In this document: piece after piece, positions 44,011-54,800 of the stretch
Numbering within the stretch: position 1 is the first letter of the stretch
Layout: the number at the start of each line of letters is the position of its first letter
Source: Chaetomium olivaceum
Taxonomy: Eukaryota; Ascomycota; Sordariomycetes; Sordariales; Chaetomiaceae
Assembly: GCA_039881045.1 (NCBI GenBank)
Contig: JAYWVB010000051.1
Location: 1 to 64,000, forward strand
Length of the DNA: 64,000 nt
Direction: 5' to 3'
Program-made: the position numbers and the translations under genes
Notes under the pieces: generated by a model
Told to the model about the DNA's origin: nothing
Database searches by the model: none
What the model saw: only the letters and a program-made list of their open reading frames with translations

Positions 44011-44545
44011 GGTTGCTGGCTTGCGGTGAGGGTGGAAGGCGGGGAAGGGTTTCCAATGTACGCCGGCGGTAGTGGTAAGGCCTGAGTGGTCTTATTTTAC
44101 GGGGGAGGAAAGCGCGAAGCAAACAACAATCACAAGATTGCCCGCCTTAGGTCAGGTACCGACCTACCTTGGGCCTCTATCCATTCATCGAAAAGCCCGA
44201 CACATGAAATCGAAAACAGACCTCCGTGGCCCACCCCACCTGCCCAATGGGGCATGGCCCGCTGCGCTGAAGTTACCTGAGGTTGGTATGTCCCATGCAT
44301 GTACCTTATGTTACCTAGGTACCTATGTAGGTACCTATGTGCATATGTATGTATGTACATACATGGTATGCACATGTACGCCTGAGGTTAGTTACTTGCT
44401 TTGAGTGTCGCAGCACATCATCACGGAAACACTGTTGTCCATCATGCAATTGCTCGCTACCCAATCTAACCAGATTACCTACGGCCATGAACATCCCTGC
44501 GCCCCGACACCCCAAAAATTGGGGTCGGGACGTGCGCTTAACTCG
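44011..44545. promoter_or_regulatory. HDDC2 upstream region with GTACCTA repeats
   Basis: Between the HDDC2 start and the Hsp70-like stop. It contains two tandem TAGGTACCTATG copies (44316-44339), a 16-bp perfect palindrome (44349-44364) and another AGGTACCGACCT near 44151-44165. No gene. Confidence 0.55.
44316..44364. repeat. Tandem TAGGTACCTATG pair plus 16-bp palindrome
   Basis: Two exact 12-base copies at 44316-44327 and 44328-44339, each itself centred on the palindrome TAGGTACCTA. They are followed at 44349-44364 by ATGTATGTACATACAT, a perfect inverted repeat able to form a cruciform. Confidence 0.85.
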
Positions 44546-46752
44546 TTAATAGTTCCGCACATCGAAATGCACGTCGTTGTCCTCCTCTCCGTTGACCGAC
44601 ATCTTAATCCTGACGTTCTTCCCATCCATACCCACCGCCAACTCTATCCGCGCGGCCCCGTCCAAAATCTCCTCCTTCTTGCAGATGATGTGGTGTTGCT
44701 TGATCACCGCCTTGATCTCCTTTAGGGCCATTAGCGATCCCGGCTTCAGTGGGGTAGAGACGTTATAGAGGGGGCGGCGGCGCGGTGGCCCTCTTTTTAT
44801 GCAGTTGAAGGCCTTTGGGGCAGAGGGACGATGACGGGCAATTCGCCACCCTAGATGGGTTTAAAAACATGGCGCAGTCAGCGATCGGCCTCAGAAAGCG
44901 AAATCGCATGTCCAGTCGACGGAATGGAATGGGGAACGCACCTTTGGAGAGAAACCAGCGACTTTATCCTCGCACGTACCATCCCAAAAGCCGTAGCTGT
45001 GACGCGAAGGGACGGTTGTGATCGATGGACATCGCGGCCGTACGGGGTTTGCCGACACCGCCGCCAAACTTCGACACGCAGGCGATGGCGGCACCGTTCA
45101 TAACCGCCAATTGTCTGATCCATTGGTGATGTAAGTTTTCACGTCGCCCGTGAATAAGTGGCTGGCAGCGCTGGACTTACCCTTCTTGGCCCGTAAACTC
45201 GATGTGGGGGCCGAGATGCGTGAGGCGGCTCCTCATCTCGGACTGGAGGAACTTGTTGCATCCGAAACCTCCTACAACAAGGATCATCTGTGTCCAGGGA
45301 GTGAGGAATTAGCACCCATGAAGCACGCGTTACGGATAGACGATGTTGCGGGAACTGGGACGTACAGCAGGCTTCTGACCAGTCTTTTCGTCGACTGCCT
45401 TCACTTGCTTCTCAGCGAGTTCGATGATGCCGTTGGTGATCTTCTGAAACTCCCTAACGATAGCGTTTCTAGGATTTGGTTGTAAGATCAGCAGAATGCC
45501 ACCACGGCGGCTAAGGGCAGAGGGCTAAGCTAACCCATCAAGCTTCATGGATAGAAGAGTCTCGTCGGAGAGAAGAACATCAATGGGGTGAGACATGGCG
45601 CCCAATGCGGTGGCGGTCATGCGCCCTGTCTTCTTCCACAGACCTTCAGCCTTGGCTTCGATCTTGTCCCAGTCGTTCTCCTGGATATCCTGGGTGCGTT
45701 CGGCTTGCTTCCTCACGAGGGAGTACAGGGCTTGGCGCATGAACATGTCCCCGAGAAGTCGGCCTTCTCCAGCGACGCATACTCGAACCTTGACGGTCGG
45801 CCTGACAGCCGTTAAGTAGTACGAGATGAAGTCCTATCCTTGGTTAAATCGTTGAACAAGAAGGCGCCAAAGAACAGATGAGAAGCCAGTCTTACCATGG
45901 TACCTCCGCCTAGATCAGCAACGACAATAGTGTGGTCTTTCTGTCACAAGAAGCGCGTTAGCTCTGTTCATGCCAGTGCCGTGCGGCGGTCAAAGGGAGG
46001 CCACACACCTTCAGTGAGAGGCTCTTGACCAGTTGAGGGACGATCGCCAGTGCCGCCGCCACGGGTTCGTCGAAAAAATCCCAAGGGACCAACTCCTTGC
46101 CAACCAAGGTCATTCCGGACTCCTCAATAGCTCTCTTCATTCGGTTGGTCGTTTCGTCGAGCCACACAGCCGGTTTGCCGAACATGACGCAGAAGTCGAT
46201 GTCCCCAGCGGCAATCTGGCGATTTCGCACCTGCTCATCCAACACGCGTTTTGCGTCTGCCCACAAACACGCCAGGTACTTGTGCAACAACATCAACCCC
46301 CGACTTTCCCATATCGGCCATTTTGTCGATAATGTGTCGGACAAAGTCGATCGAATCCGGGAGCTCAGTGCTCCGTAGGAGGTCAAGCACGTGAATAAGC
46401 GAAAGCTTGAACAGACTCAGGGCCGGTGTCTCGTCACCGACGCCGGTGCCCCAGTTGCTAAGGTCGTCGTCGTCGTCATCGTTTATGCCCAAGATGGAGG
46501 GCTGCAAGGCTTCCCTTGCATCGTGTAGCTGTATCGAATTCGGAGGTTTATCTGGGTCCTCCGCAGGCCCCAGCAAGTAGTACGAGACTCCGCTTGTTCT
46601 GTTCATGGAACGCATCAGCAATGAAGCCGAGGCACGAAGGGTGGCATGAGCCGAACACCCCATGCATGCTGGTTGCACAAATGGTTGCGGGTAATGGGGT
46701 GGACTCACGAGACTCCAAAATCCACACCAATGCAAAGTCGGTAAAGAGGCAT
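44546..46752 (-). CDS. Hsp70-like (actin-fold ATPase) protein, frame-broken
   Basis: Fungal Hsp70-like ATPase lacking a typical peptide-binding domain; the role of the family is unclear. Exon 1 MPLYRLCIGVDFGVS joins across an intron (GTGAGT..AACAG, about 46602-46705) to TSGVSYYLLGPAEDPDKPPN, forming the phosphate-1 loop. Later parts are WADAKRVLDEQVRNRQIAAG, VPWDFFDEPVAAALAI, TIVVADLGGGTM (phosphate-2 loop DLGGGT), DFISYYLTAVRPTVKVRV, GEGRLLGDMFMRQAL, MILVVGGFGCNKFL (adenosine motif), AVMNGAAIACVSKFGG and RHSYGFWDGT. A C-terminal stretch LYNVSTPLKPGSLMALKEIK ends at 44546. Breaks are needed near 46290 and in 44800-45080, more than in most genes here. This may be a true pseudogene or an error-rich copy. 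Confidence 0.6.
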
Positions 46753-47674
46753 GGCTATTTGTAAAGGCGGTCGTGCTGTTTAGGCTTGTTCTTCACAACA
46801 GTTAAAGCGCAGAGTGTTGAAGTCGTGTAAGGTGGTAAAGCAAGTTCGAGATACCTTAGTCGGAACACAGGTGTTTCCTTAAAGTCATACGAAAAGATTA
46901 TCGGGAAGAAAAGAAATCTCGAGTGTCGAGACAGCAACCCGGGAATGTTACAAGGGTATAGCTATCTTACTCATTTGTTGGCGTGAGCCCCAGGACTTCC
47001 CTCATCCGACGACTCATCTGCCTCATCTGTCCCATCTGTTCCATCTGCCTCATCAAACGAACCCATGGATGGGAATGGCTCCACCACAACGACACGTCAG
47101 CAGCGGGTGCAAGCGCTGCAGTGCAGGTTAGACCATGTTTGCAACGGTGGCCGGCATGCCGAGCGAATGCACACACAAGCCTGGGTTCGTCCTCTTTGAG
47201 GAACCCTGCCTTCAGACTGGACTTCATGGTTAGGCGTTGAACGACAGGTCGACGGCGAGGAGCCGTGTCTGACTGTTCCGTTCCGTAGGTTACCTGCATG
47301 GGGCACTTTTATTCCAGACCGAAACGGAGGGTTTCCAGGGGTCATGCCGCGGTACTCATCGCTTTCAGAACGCCGGAAACGGCGATGCCCCGTTCCCATT
47401 CCGCCCCCCCCCCCGTGTGGAAAGGAGAGGTCCCCTTTGTGCCGGGTGTTCTTTGGAGTCTCCGAGACACGTTGAGCTGCGTCAAAAGAAAAGAGGTCTC
47501 CCGCAGCTCTCCTCCCTTCTCCCCCGCACTATCCACCTTGTCACATCTCTGACTACTGCCCATTATACCGCGAACCGAACTCGTTCCCCTTTTTCTTCAT
47601 TGTCTTACTACGGGTGATTGCTGCTGTCTCTGCAAGAAGTTCTAGTCATCAGACACCCAGCCCAGCGGACGAAA
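46753..47674. promoter_or_regulatory. Divergent intergenic region Hsp70-like (-) / unknown (+)
   Basis: Two genes point outward. It holds a run of 12 C at about 47403-47414 and a pyrimidine-rich leader before 47675. No protein-like frame. Confidence 0.5.
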
Positions 47675-49163
47675 ATGCCCCGAACCAAGAGTGCAAAGCG
47701 TGCAAAGCCCAACACGCCCACGCCAGACAGACCAACTGCGCCAGTGGCCCCGGGTCAAACGGCATCTCCCAGCCAGAGAGCCACCCATATGGACGACCAC
47801 CACTCTCTTACTAACAGGAACTGTCCTTCCAAGTGCTGCCGAAGGGGCGATGACTGGGCGGCTCACTGCGCGGCGTTGGAGAATTACGTGAACGGGCCCA
47901 GCGCGGTTCTAATGAAAAAAACTTGTTGGGAGTGGTTACCTATTTATGTGAATTTTCAGGCGCGAGATTTACAAAAGCTCGGCTTGGCACAATGGGAGGA
48001 CTTGGCTCCGGAGACGAGGGAGAGACTTAGCAGCTGGTCCCCCGTCGCAAGAAAACTGTGGGAGTCAGATTTCCTCGCTCATAATGAGGCAATGGTCCGG
48101 GCTTGGATCTGGCATTACCTCGACGACAACCTGTTTTCTTTTGGGGGTGGCACACAGGGGCAGCCGCTCGTTGCCCTCAGTTCCCCCGTCTGGGAACATT
48201 TTCGGGCATTGCGCCAGGAGTTCAATAGTGAGGCGCCCGGCACTTGACATCTTTTACATGTGGCAAACCGTGCTAACCTCTTGCCTAGCCCTGCGTCACA
48301 ACCCCCTGGGCTACGACTGCACCCTGTATCGCATTCAGTTCCACACCTGGAACCGCATCGCCGAGCACCTCCTTCGCAGAGGGCTCGGTCAAGAGGACTC
48401 CGTCAACGCGGCGGATTTGGTGCCCCATTACAAGAAATGTCTCCGTCTCATCGTCCAGGATGGGGAGAAGAAGATTCCCGACGACATTCACGATGACGAC
48501 TTTAAGTACGAAGACGACTTTCTCGACCCCCCTGGAGGCGCGCCGAACTACTCAATCAGGGAGCTCCTCAAAACCGCCCGGCAGGTACAGTATCATCTTC
48601 ATGGACTCGACCCCGGGAGCTACACGATCAGGTTCACCCCGATTGACAGCGACAAGATGTACGGCTTTCCCTTCGACAAGGACTGGATGAAGGGGAACAA
48701 CCCAGCTGAGATCCCTTCCCACCCGCCGGGAAGTGAGGAGCCGCAGTTGGTTGCGCTCGTCAGTGATCCCATGCTCGTCATCAGCGGTGTTAATGGTCTG
48801 GGCTACGAAAGAGACTTTACTCACCACACCTTCATGCAAGTTGTCGTCCCTTGGACGTTCGGCGGCGAGGAGGCGGCGCCGTTTGTCTACTCTCACTATA
48901 AGAAAGGCTGGGAGGATGCTCGGGCTAAGCGCGCCGCCGAGTGCAATGCGAAGAGCACAAAAGCGATACTCAACGAGGCTGCGGCGATGGCGGAGGGAGC
49001 AGCAGCAGACCCAGTAGGCTCAGCTGATCCAGAAGACAACAACGGGACGTCCCAGACCACCCGCGCCGACGCTACCGATGAGGAACAGTTGGCGAACCAG
49101 GCCGGCCAGTCGGAGGACGAAGCCGGTCAGTCGGAGGCCGAAGTCGGTCAGTCGGAGGATTAG
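47675..49163 (+). CDS. Protein of unknown function with C-terminal GQSE repeats
   Basis: Exon 1 is 47675-48227, exon 2 48289-49163, with intron GTGAGG..CCTAG and a GCTAAC branch. The start MPRTKSAKRAKPNTPTPDRP is basic and Pro-rich, nuclear-signal-like. The ordered part runs from DDWAAHCAALENYVNGPSAV through LPIYVNFQARDLQKLGLAQW, SDFLAHNEAMVRAWIWHYLDD, GYDCTLYRIQFHTWNRIAEH and SDKMYGFPFDKDWMKGN to FMQVVVPWTFGGEEAAPFVY. It is rich in Trp and acidic residues. The tail is acidic and ends in imperfect repeats AGQSEDE, AGQSEAE, VGQSED. I do not recognise a family; no catalytic motif is visible. The frame is intact in both exons, which argues for a real gene. Confidence 0.7.
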
Positions 49164-50562
49164 GGAGCTTAGGGGCTTGTTGACGCTCGTTTCCGTCATT
49201 TTCTCAGGCATTGGTAGTCACCGCGCACAAAATAAAGTTCTTGCCTTTTCAATTCCATTCGCAAAACCCAAACTTGCCTAGCCAACGGTGATCAAATTGC
49301 TACATGCGACACTGCCATGTTTCCGCCCATCGCTGTGCTAGCCGCTGCCTCCCTCTCATCTCAACTCAGAAGGCCATGAAAATCCCCGTTCCCCGGCGGC
49401 GAGGCTGATCACTGGTTCCCCGTTCCGTTTCCCCGTTCCGTTTCACCCTTCTCGGTCAACCAAGCCCCAGAACTGACTAACATCATGAAAGATAGGGCGT
49501 TCCCGGGATCTTACCCAATATTCCTGCAGTTCTCCTACGGTTTGTTTGCCGGCTCCACCTCTGCCCGCTTCCGGTTTTGAAGGGGCGGTCTCGATTGGGC
49601 ATGTTGGGTTTCCCAGCCGGGCAGGGCGCTAGACAGGCAGGCTGTGTTGAAGACAACTCAGAATTCAGATTGAAGCAACTACCCGGCCGGCGTATGGCGT
49701 GACTGGGCCAGGTGCGCCGCCTCGTTCTGTACGAAGCCGGTGGCCAAAAGTTGCCTCATTATCCGTAAGCCAATCATAGGTAGCCGCTCCCGTTTGATTT
49801 CAATCATCGCAAATTCTGTTTCAGACAATTCTTGGCTGAGTCCGGACATTCTAATGGCAGTGGCCGGCTTGGGCTTGCACTGCGCGCAGCTTACCAACCC
49901 TGTCACTCATGTCGGTGACATTGGAGATGTCAATTTCAGGAGGTGGAAAGTGGAAACCGCGGGAGCTTACTTCATGCCCATCCTCGTGACCTGTGGCCAT
50001 CAGGACGGCAATCTGCAGCACTTCGTATTCGCCCCAGGCTGTTGTTGCCAGAAGCGTCATCAGCGGCTGTAGAAGACGGGAAGCCAGCCGGTGACAGGTC
50101 CGTTTTGACTGCATCTCATTTCCCACATAGCAACATTTTGCGGAACCTCGGGACTGTCTAGACTAGAACCCGGCCCTTCAAAACTAACAACTGGGCATTA
50201 CGCCAGCAGAGAGCAGCAATCTTCCCGAGAACCAGACTCAGGGCCGTCAGATCGGGCCGAGGTTTGGACTGATGAAGGCCAGTTGATAACTGCGTGGATT
50301 TTCTGTCAGTGCCTGGGACTGGCAGGACCAGAAGCAGCCAAGCAGGTACGTATTTACCGTGGACGTGTGTCGGTGTGCTATTCTGACGAGAACACCATGA
50401 TGATCAAGGTTGAACCCAGTCCATCTTCTGTGCGGGAGTTCTTGCGCTTGGCCCAGGCGGACGCAAGCAACTCTCCTCATGACCAAAATCCCAACCAGCG
50501 AACCACCATCAGATCGAATCTCGACGTTCAACAGGCCTGGAGATTCACCATGTATGTTCTCC
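49164..50562. other. Convergent intergenic region; no gene seen
   Basis: 1.4 kb between two facing stop codons. Frames at 49740-50072 and 50283-50870 are open but the second lies partly over the P-loop gene and is Pro-rich low complexity. Nothing supported. Confidence 0.5.
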
Positions 50563-51411
50563 TCACTGAGCACATCCTAGCTCACCCAATGCCCCATCTA
50601 ACCCTCTCAAGTCCCTCCCCAAGACCCGAGCCGCACACTCCCTCCACTTCCCAACCACAAACCTCACCCTCTCCTCCCGCCCAGCCACCTCCGCCCCCAA
50701 CACCACATACGGCACCGCCTCGGCCTCTAGCAACCGACAAAACAGCCCATGAAACCCCACCCACTCCTCAACATCCTCGGGCATCAACCGCACGCCGTCA
50801 TCCCGCAGCCAATCCGCCTCCGCCGCCGCCGGCCCTGCCTCACACACCACCACCAGCGATCGCCGCATCCTAGCCCGCAGTCCCTGCCACGCCACTGTCC
50901 CGGTCAGCGCCCTGAGCATTGCCTCCGCCTCCGCCTCCGCCCCGGCCTCGTCGCCACCGCCCCGGGCGTACCGCGCCGCGTACGCGATCGGGTCCGCGCC
51001 GGACCGGTCCGATACGAACCACCCCGGCCCACTGCCGCCCTCCGCCACCGCCGTTCTGTCTGTCCCATTTGTTGTCCCGTCTACCCCGTCCGCCGCCGTC
51101 GACTGCAGAAGCGCCTTCTCTTCGGCCGCGGCCTGCGCCTCTAGGATCAAGCGTTGCAGGGCGAGGCTGCGCGCGGGGATGCGCACGTCCTTTGCGCTGA
51201 AGTGGTGCGTTGCGAGCACGGTGCGCGCGACCTCGGTGATGATGGCTGGTGGGGGGAATGACGGGAGAGGGTCGGTGTTGTCATTGGTTTTGTCACTGTC
51301 ATGGTGGGGAAGGGAGTGGAAGTAATCACGGAGGTTGTTGACGAGCGTTGTTTTGCCTGTTGACTGCGCGCCGACGATGTAAATGTTGGGGGGCGGCGGC
51401 CTGGGGTTCAT
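50563..51411 (-). CDS. P-loop AAA_28/NadR-like ATPase or nucleotide kinase
   Basis: 282 residues, intronless, clean frame. Starts MNPRPPPPNIYIVGAQSTGKTTLVNNLRDYF with the Walker A GAQSTGKT at residue 14. A Walker-B-like hydrophobic run SLVVVCEAGPAAAEADWL comes near residue 200; EVARTVLATH and WFVSDRSGADPIAYAARYA are typical of AAA_28 proteins (NadR-like ribosyl kinases, Ttd14-like). The insert at about 105-130 (Asp/Gly/Thr-rich) is variable. Family functions range from nucleoside or NAD-precursor phosphorylation to GTP-linked trafficking; which applies is unknown. It is transcribed divergently from the RdRP-helicase gene, 428 bases apart. Confidence 0.8.
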   Translation of the reverse strand: MNPRPPPPNIYIVGAQSTGKTTLVNNLRDYFHSLPHHDSDKTNDNTDPLPSFPPPAIITEVARTVLATHHFSAKDVRIPARSLALQRLILEAQAAAEEKALLQSTAADGVDGTTNGTDRTAVAEGGSGPGWFVSDRSGADPIAYAARYARGGGDEAGAEAEAEAMLRALTGTVAWQGLRARMRRSLVVVCEAGPAAAEADWLRDDGVRLMPEDVEEWVGFHGLFCRLLEAEAVPYVVLGAEVAGREERVRFVVGKWRECAARVLGRDLRGLDGALGELGCAQ

Positions 51412-51839
51412 TGTGATGGGGACAGTTTCTGTTGGGGTTGGCTGTGAAGCGTAGTGGATGTTGTTTGACTTTAGTAAGTTCTCCCTTCAAGATCAACCAG
51501 ATCAATGCCGTGGGTTGAATGGATGCTGAGTGGGATTAAGGTTTAACCTGTGTCACTGTCACCAGATGGTTTCCTATTCGAGTAAGTGAGGCCTACAATG
51601 GGCGGGGAAGCAACACAATACTGCATCATGTATGGACTGCATCTGGGCTGTTGTGTAACTTGGTAGTGCGAGTATGTTTGTCTCCGCACCCCATGCCTTC
51701 CCGCGAGAATTTTAGATGTCTTACCGCATCTGCTTTGAAAAGCTTATACTGACTCCGTGGCGTCGACACGCAGCTTTCAACTTCCAACTTCCCAACAACA
51801 GCAACAAATCGACTATCTTAGACCAACTCTGCCTCAGCC
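51412..51839. promoter_or_regulatory. Divergent promoter region P-loop ATPase / RdRP-helicase
   Basis: 428 bases between two outward start codons. A/C-rich leader with CAACAACAGCAAC just before 51840. No gene. Confidence 0.55.
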
Positions 51840-54800
51840 ATGTCTCTTAACACGGCCAATGCCCCTCCGAAGAAGTCCAACCTCGCAAGTCGTCGGCTCA
51901 CATTGCAAAGTCCCATCAGTCTGGACAACCGCGAGTGGAAATACCAAGTTCCAAACCTTCCTTCCGCCCGAGAGCTTGATCAGAGGAGGCTCATCAAGAC
52001 GGTTAGCTTGATCACGACAGGAGGAAGAAACGAGATCGTGCTGTCTTTCGAAAAAGCTGAGGAAAACCGAGCCATTCGTGGGGACCCGCTCAACAAGTTC
52101 CTTGTGGTTTCCATCGCTGAGTTCCGATCCCCACCCCGATCACAGCAGTCACAAACCCAGGATGCGACAAATATCGCTAGGGCCCTGCAGCCCTTGACAC
52201 CTAGAGAATGCGCCGATTACGCCACCAGGCTCCTCAAGACCGGCATCACTCTGCAGGGGGTTCATTACAACTTCTATGGCCACAGCAACAGCCAGCTCAA
52301 GTCCCGCACCTGCTTTCTCTATGCCGCTCCCAGAGACGTCATATCCCGCAAGGTCGAGTCGCTGGGTGATTTTTCAAAGATGAAGACGGTTGCGAAGAAG
52401 GCCAAGCGGATTGGTCTTCTCTTCTCCACAGCCAAGGCGGCCATGACCATCTCTCCAGACCGAGTTGAGGATATTCTAGACATTGAGACGGCCGATTACA
52501 TCTTCACCGACGGATGTGGCTTGATTGCTCCCCAACTCGCCCAGGAGCTAGCAAGGAGAGTGGGCATCGTCTTCAGAGACCGCCGTTACACCCCTTCTGT
52601 CCTTCAGATTCGATACCGTGGCTATAAAGGGGTGGTCACCGTTGACCCAGCCATGGCCGCAAACAAAAAGCACTTGCTGAAGATGAGGAAGTCCATGAGG
52701 AAATTTTCGGGGGGAGACGACCACTCTTTCTCGGTTGTTGAATATTCAAAGGTCAGGAACCTCCCTACCTTGACCCCATCATCAGCTGCTGACACATCGC
52801 TCGAGCCATACACTTATGGCTACCTCAATGATGAAGTCATCGTTCTTCTTGACGCGCTCGGTGTGGACCGCGCCGTTATCAAGCAAAAGCAGGAGGAGCA
52901 CTTCCGTTTTCTCGCCGACGCATCCCAAGACGCCAGGTCCGCTTTTCGTTTCCTCTCCTCCGTCAACATGCCGCAGCTGGCCGAGAAAGTGTTGATGGAC
53001 TCACTGGAATCTGTTCAGCCGAGGATCCGAGCCCTTGTTAACAAAGAGTATGACAAGATGCGCAACAAAAGGGACGAGCAGAAGTGCCGGATCTTGGTGC
53101 CCAGGTCAAGGCTCCTGTTTGGTGTTTGTGATGCCTGGGGTGTCTTGAAGGAGGGGGAGCGCCGTCAAGATCACCATGGAAGGAGACGGACAACCGACCG
53201 CTTTGAAGGGGTGTGACGTTCTGGTCACGAGAAACCCGTGCCTCCACTCAGGGGACATGCAGAAGTTCAAGGTGGTAGAGAAACGGGAGCTTGCTCACTT
53301 GGTCGATTGCATCGTCTTCTCCGCCCAGGGCCGTAGGCCAGCGGCAGATCTAATGTCAGGGGGTGACTTGGATGGTGATACTTGTAAGTACCTTTTGCAG
53401 CTCTACGCAGCCACCCGGCCATGACTGATCCCGTGACAGTCTTTGTCTGTTGGGACAGCGACATCGTCCCCCCACCCTGTCACAGCCAGCGCAGTACCCC
53501 GGTGCTAAAGAACGGATGAGGTTCGAGCCCATCACAGACGATGACCGTCTCGAGTACTTTGCCCGTTACACCAATGCATCGCTGAGCCGCGTCAAGAACC
53601 TCTACCTCGACTGGGCCCGGGCGTGTGGGCCCATGGCAGAGCAGTGCCAGGAACTCAACAGGCTTTTCTCCCAGTGCGTGGACGGCAACCGCATCAAGAT
53701 ACCTCAAAAGCTGGAGAAGGCCCCGACCCCACCCGACGATGCCCTGCCATTTATTCTGGATGATGTCCATGATGCTGCCAAGCAGCTCGTCCAACAAGCT
53801 CTGAGATTAAACCGCGGACGAGCCCTTGATGGGCACGATTTCGATGCTGTTGAGCTTCTCTTGAGCCGTGAGGACATTGCCATCTCGGAATATGAGCTCC
53901 TCCGCATGACATTGCGATGGTGTCGCAAGAATGGGGCTCGGCTGGAGGACCTGCTTCACCTTTTTGACCTGAATGTCCTCACTAGCGAGGAAGGGCGTGG
54001 ATCTTGCAACAGCTTCCGGCTTCTCAGGACATCCCGGCACTAGTTCGAAATGCCGTTCGTTCTTCCAGTTTACTCCCCGAAGCAGCTGCTACCCGGTTCC
54101 AGCTTAACCACCACGGCATACAATGGAAACGCATTTTTGATTCCTCCCAAGATCGGTTAGCCACCTTTTTGGACACTGCCAGCAAGACGATGGGACTCTT
54201 TCACCGCAAGTTACTTATCCTGCGTGTCGACGAGCGGTTAACTCTAGCCATCTACGTCCCGCGGATCATCGAGCCGGCCCAAGACTCCCTCGTCGACGAC
54301 ACTGTACGGCTGTTCGCCTTCCCGCACACGCAAGGAACAGAGACGCAGAGCCGGATGTCTCTCCCGACCAAGATGACGTACCAGTTGTATTGCGATGAGG
54401 GTGCCTTCCAGCTCTTTGAAGGGCAGCGGGCAAATACCTGGATTTACATTGCCAGGGGCCGGTCCGACGACAGCTCGTACCGGAACACCGAGAACGTTAG
54501 TGACCGGCGAAGACAGCGCCAGGAGACTATCGACAGTGGGAAGAACTTTGATTGCCGCGTCAGTATTGCGCTTAACAAGTTTAGCAGTGGTCTCCAGAGG
54601 CATGTTGGGAGGGTAAACCGGAACGGTCTGTCCGCCGCGGTCAGTTCGACCTTTCCCCTAGGGAACGATCGAGGAGGGAGCCTGGCTGACAACCCCATCT
54701 AGGAGATCTATATCATCAGCAACAGAGACGTAAAGTCGATGCGAACTCTCGATCTGTGGCTAGAACACATCGAGACGGACACGAGGCTTCCGCTGTTCGA

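Noticed and set aside
50283..50873. 196-codon plus-strand frame
   Set aside because: The Pro-rich part is the antisense of the P-loop ATPase gene; the rest has no motif.
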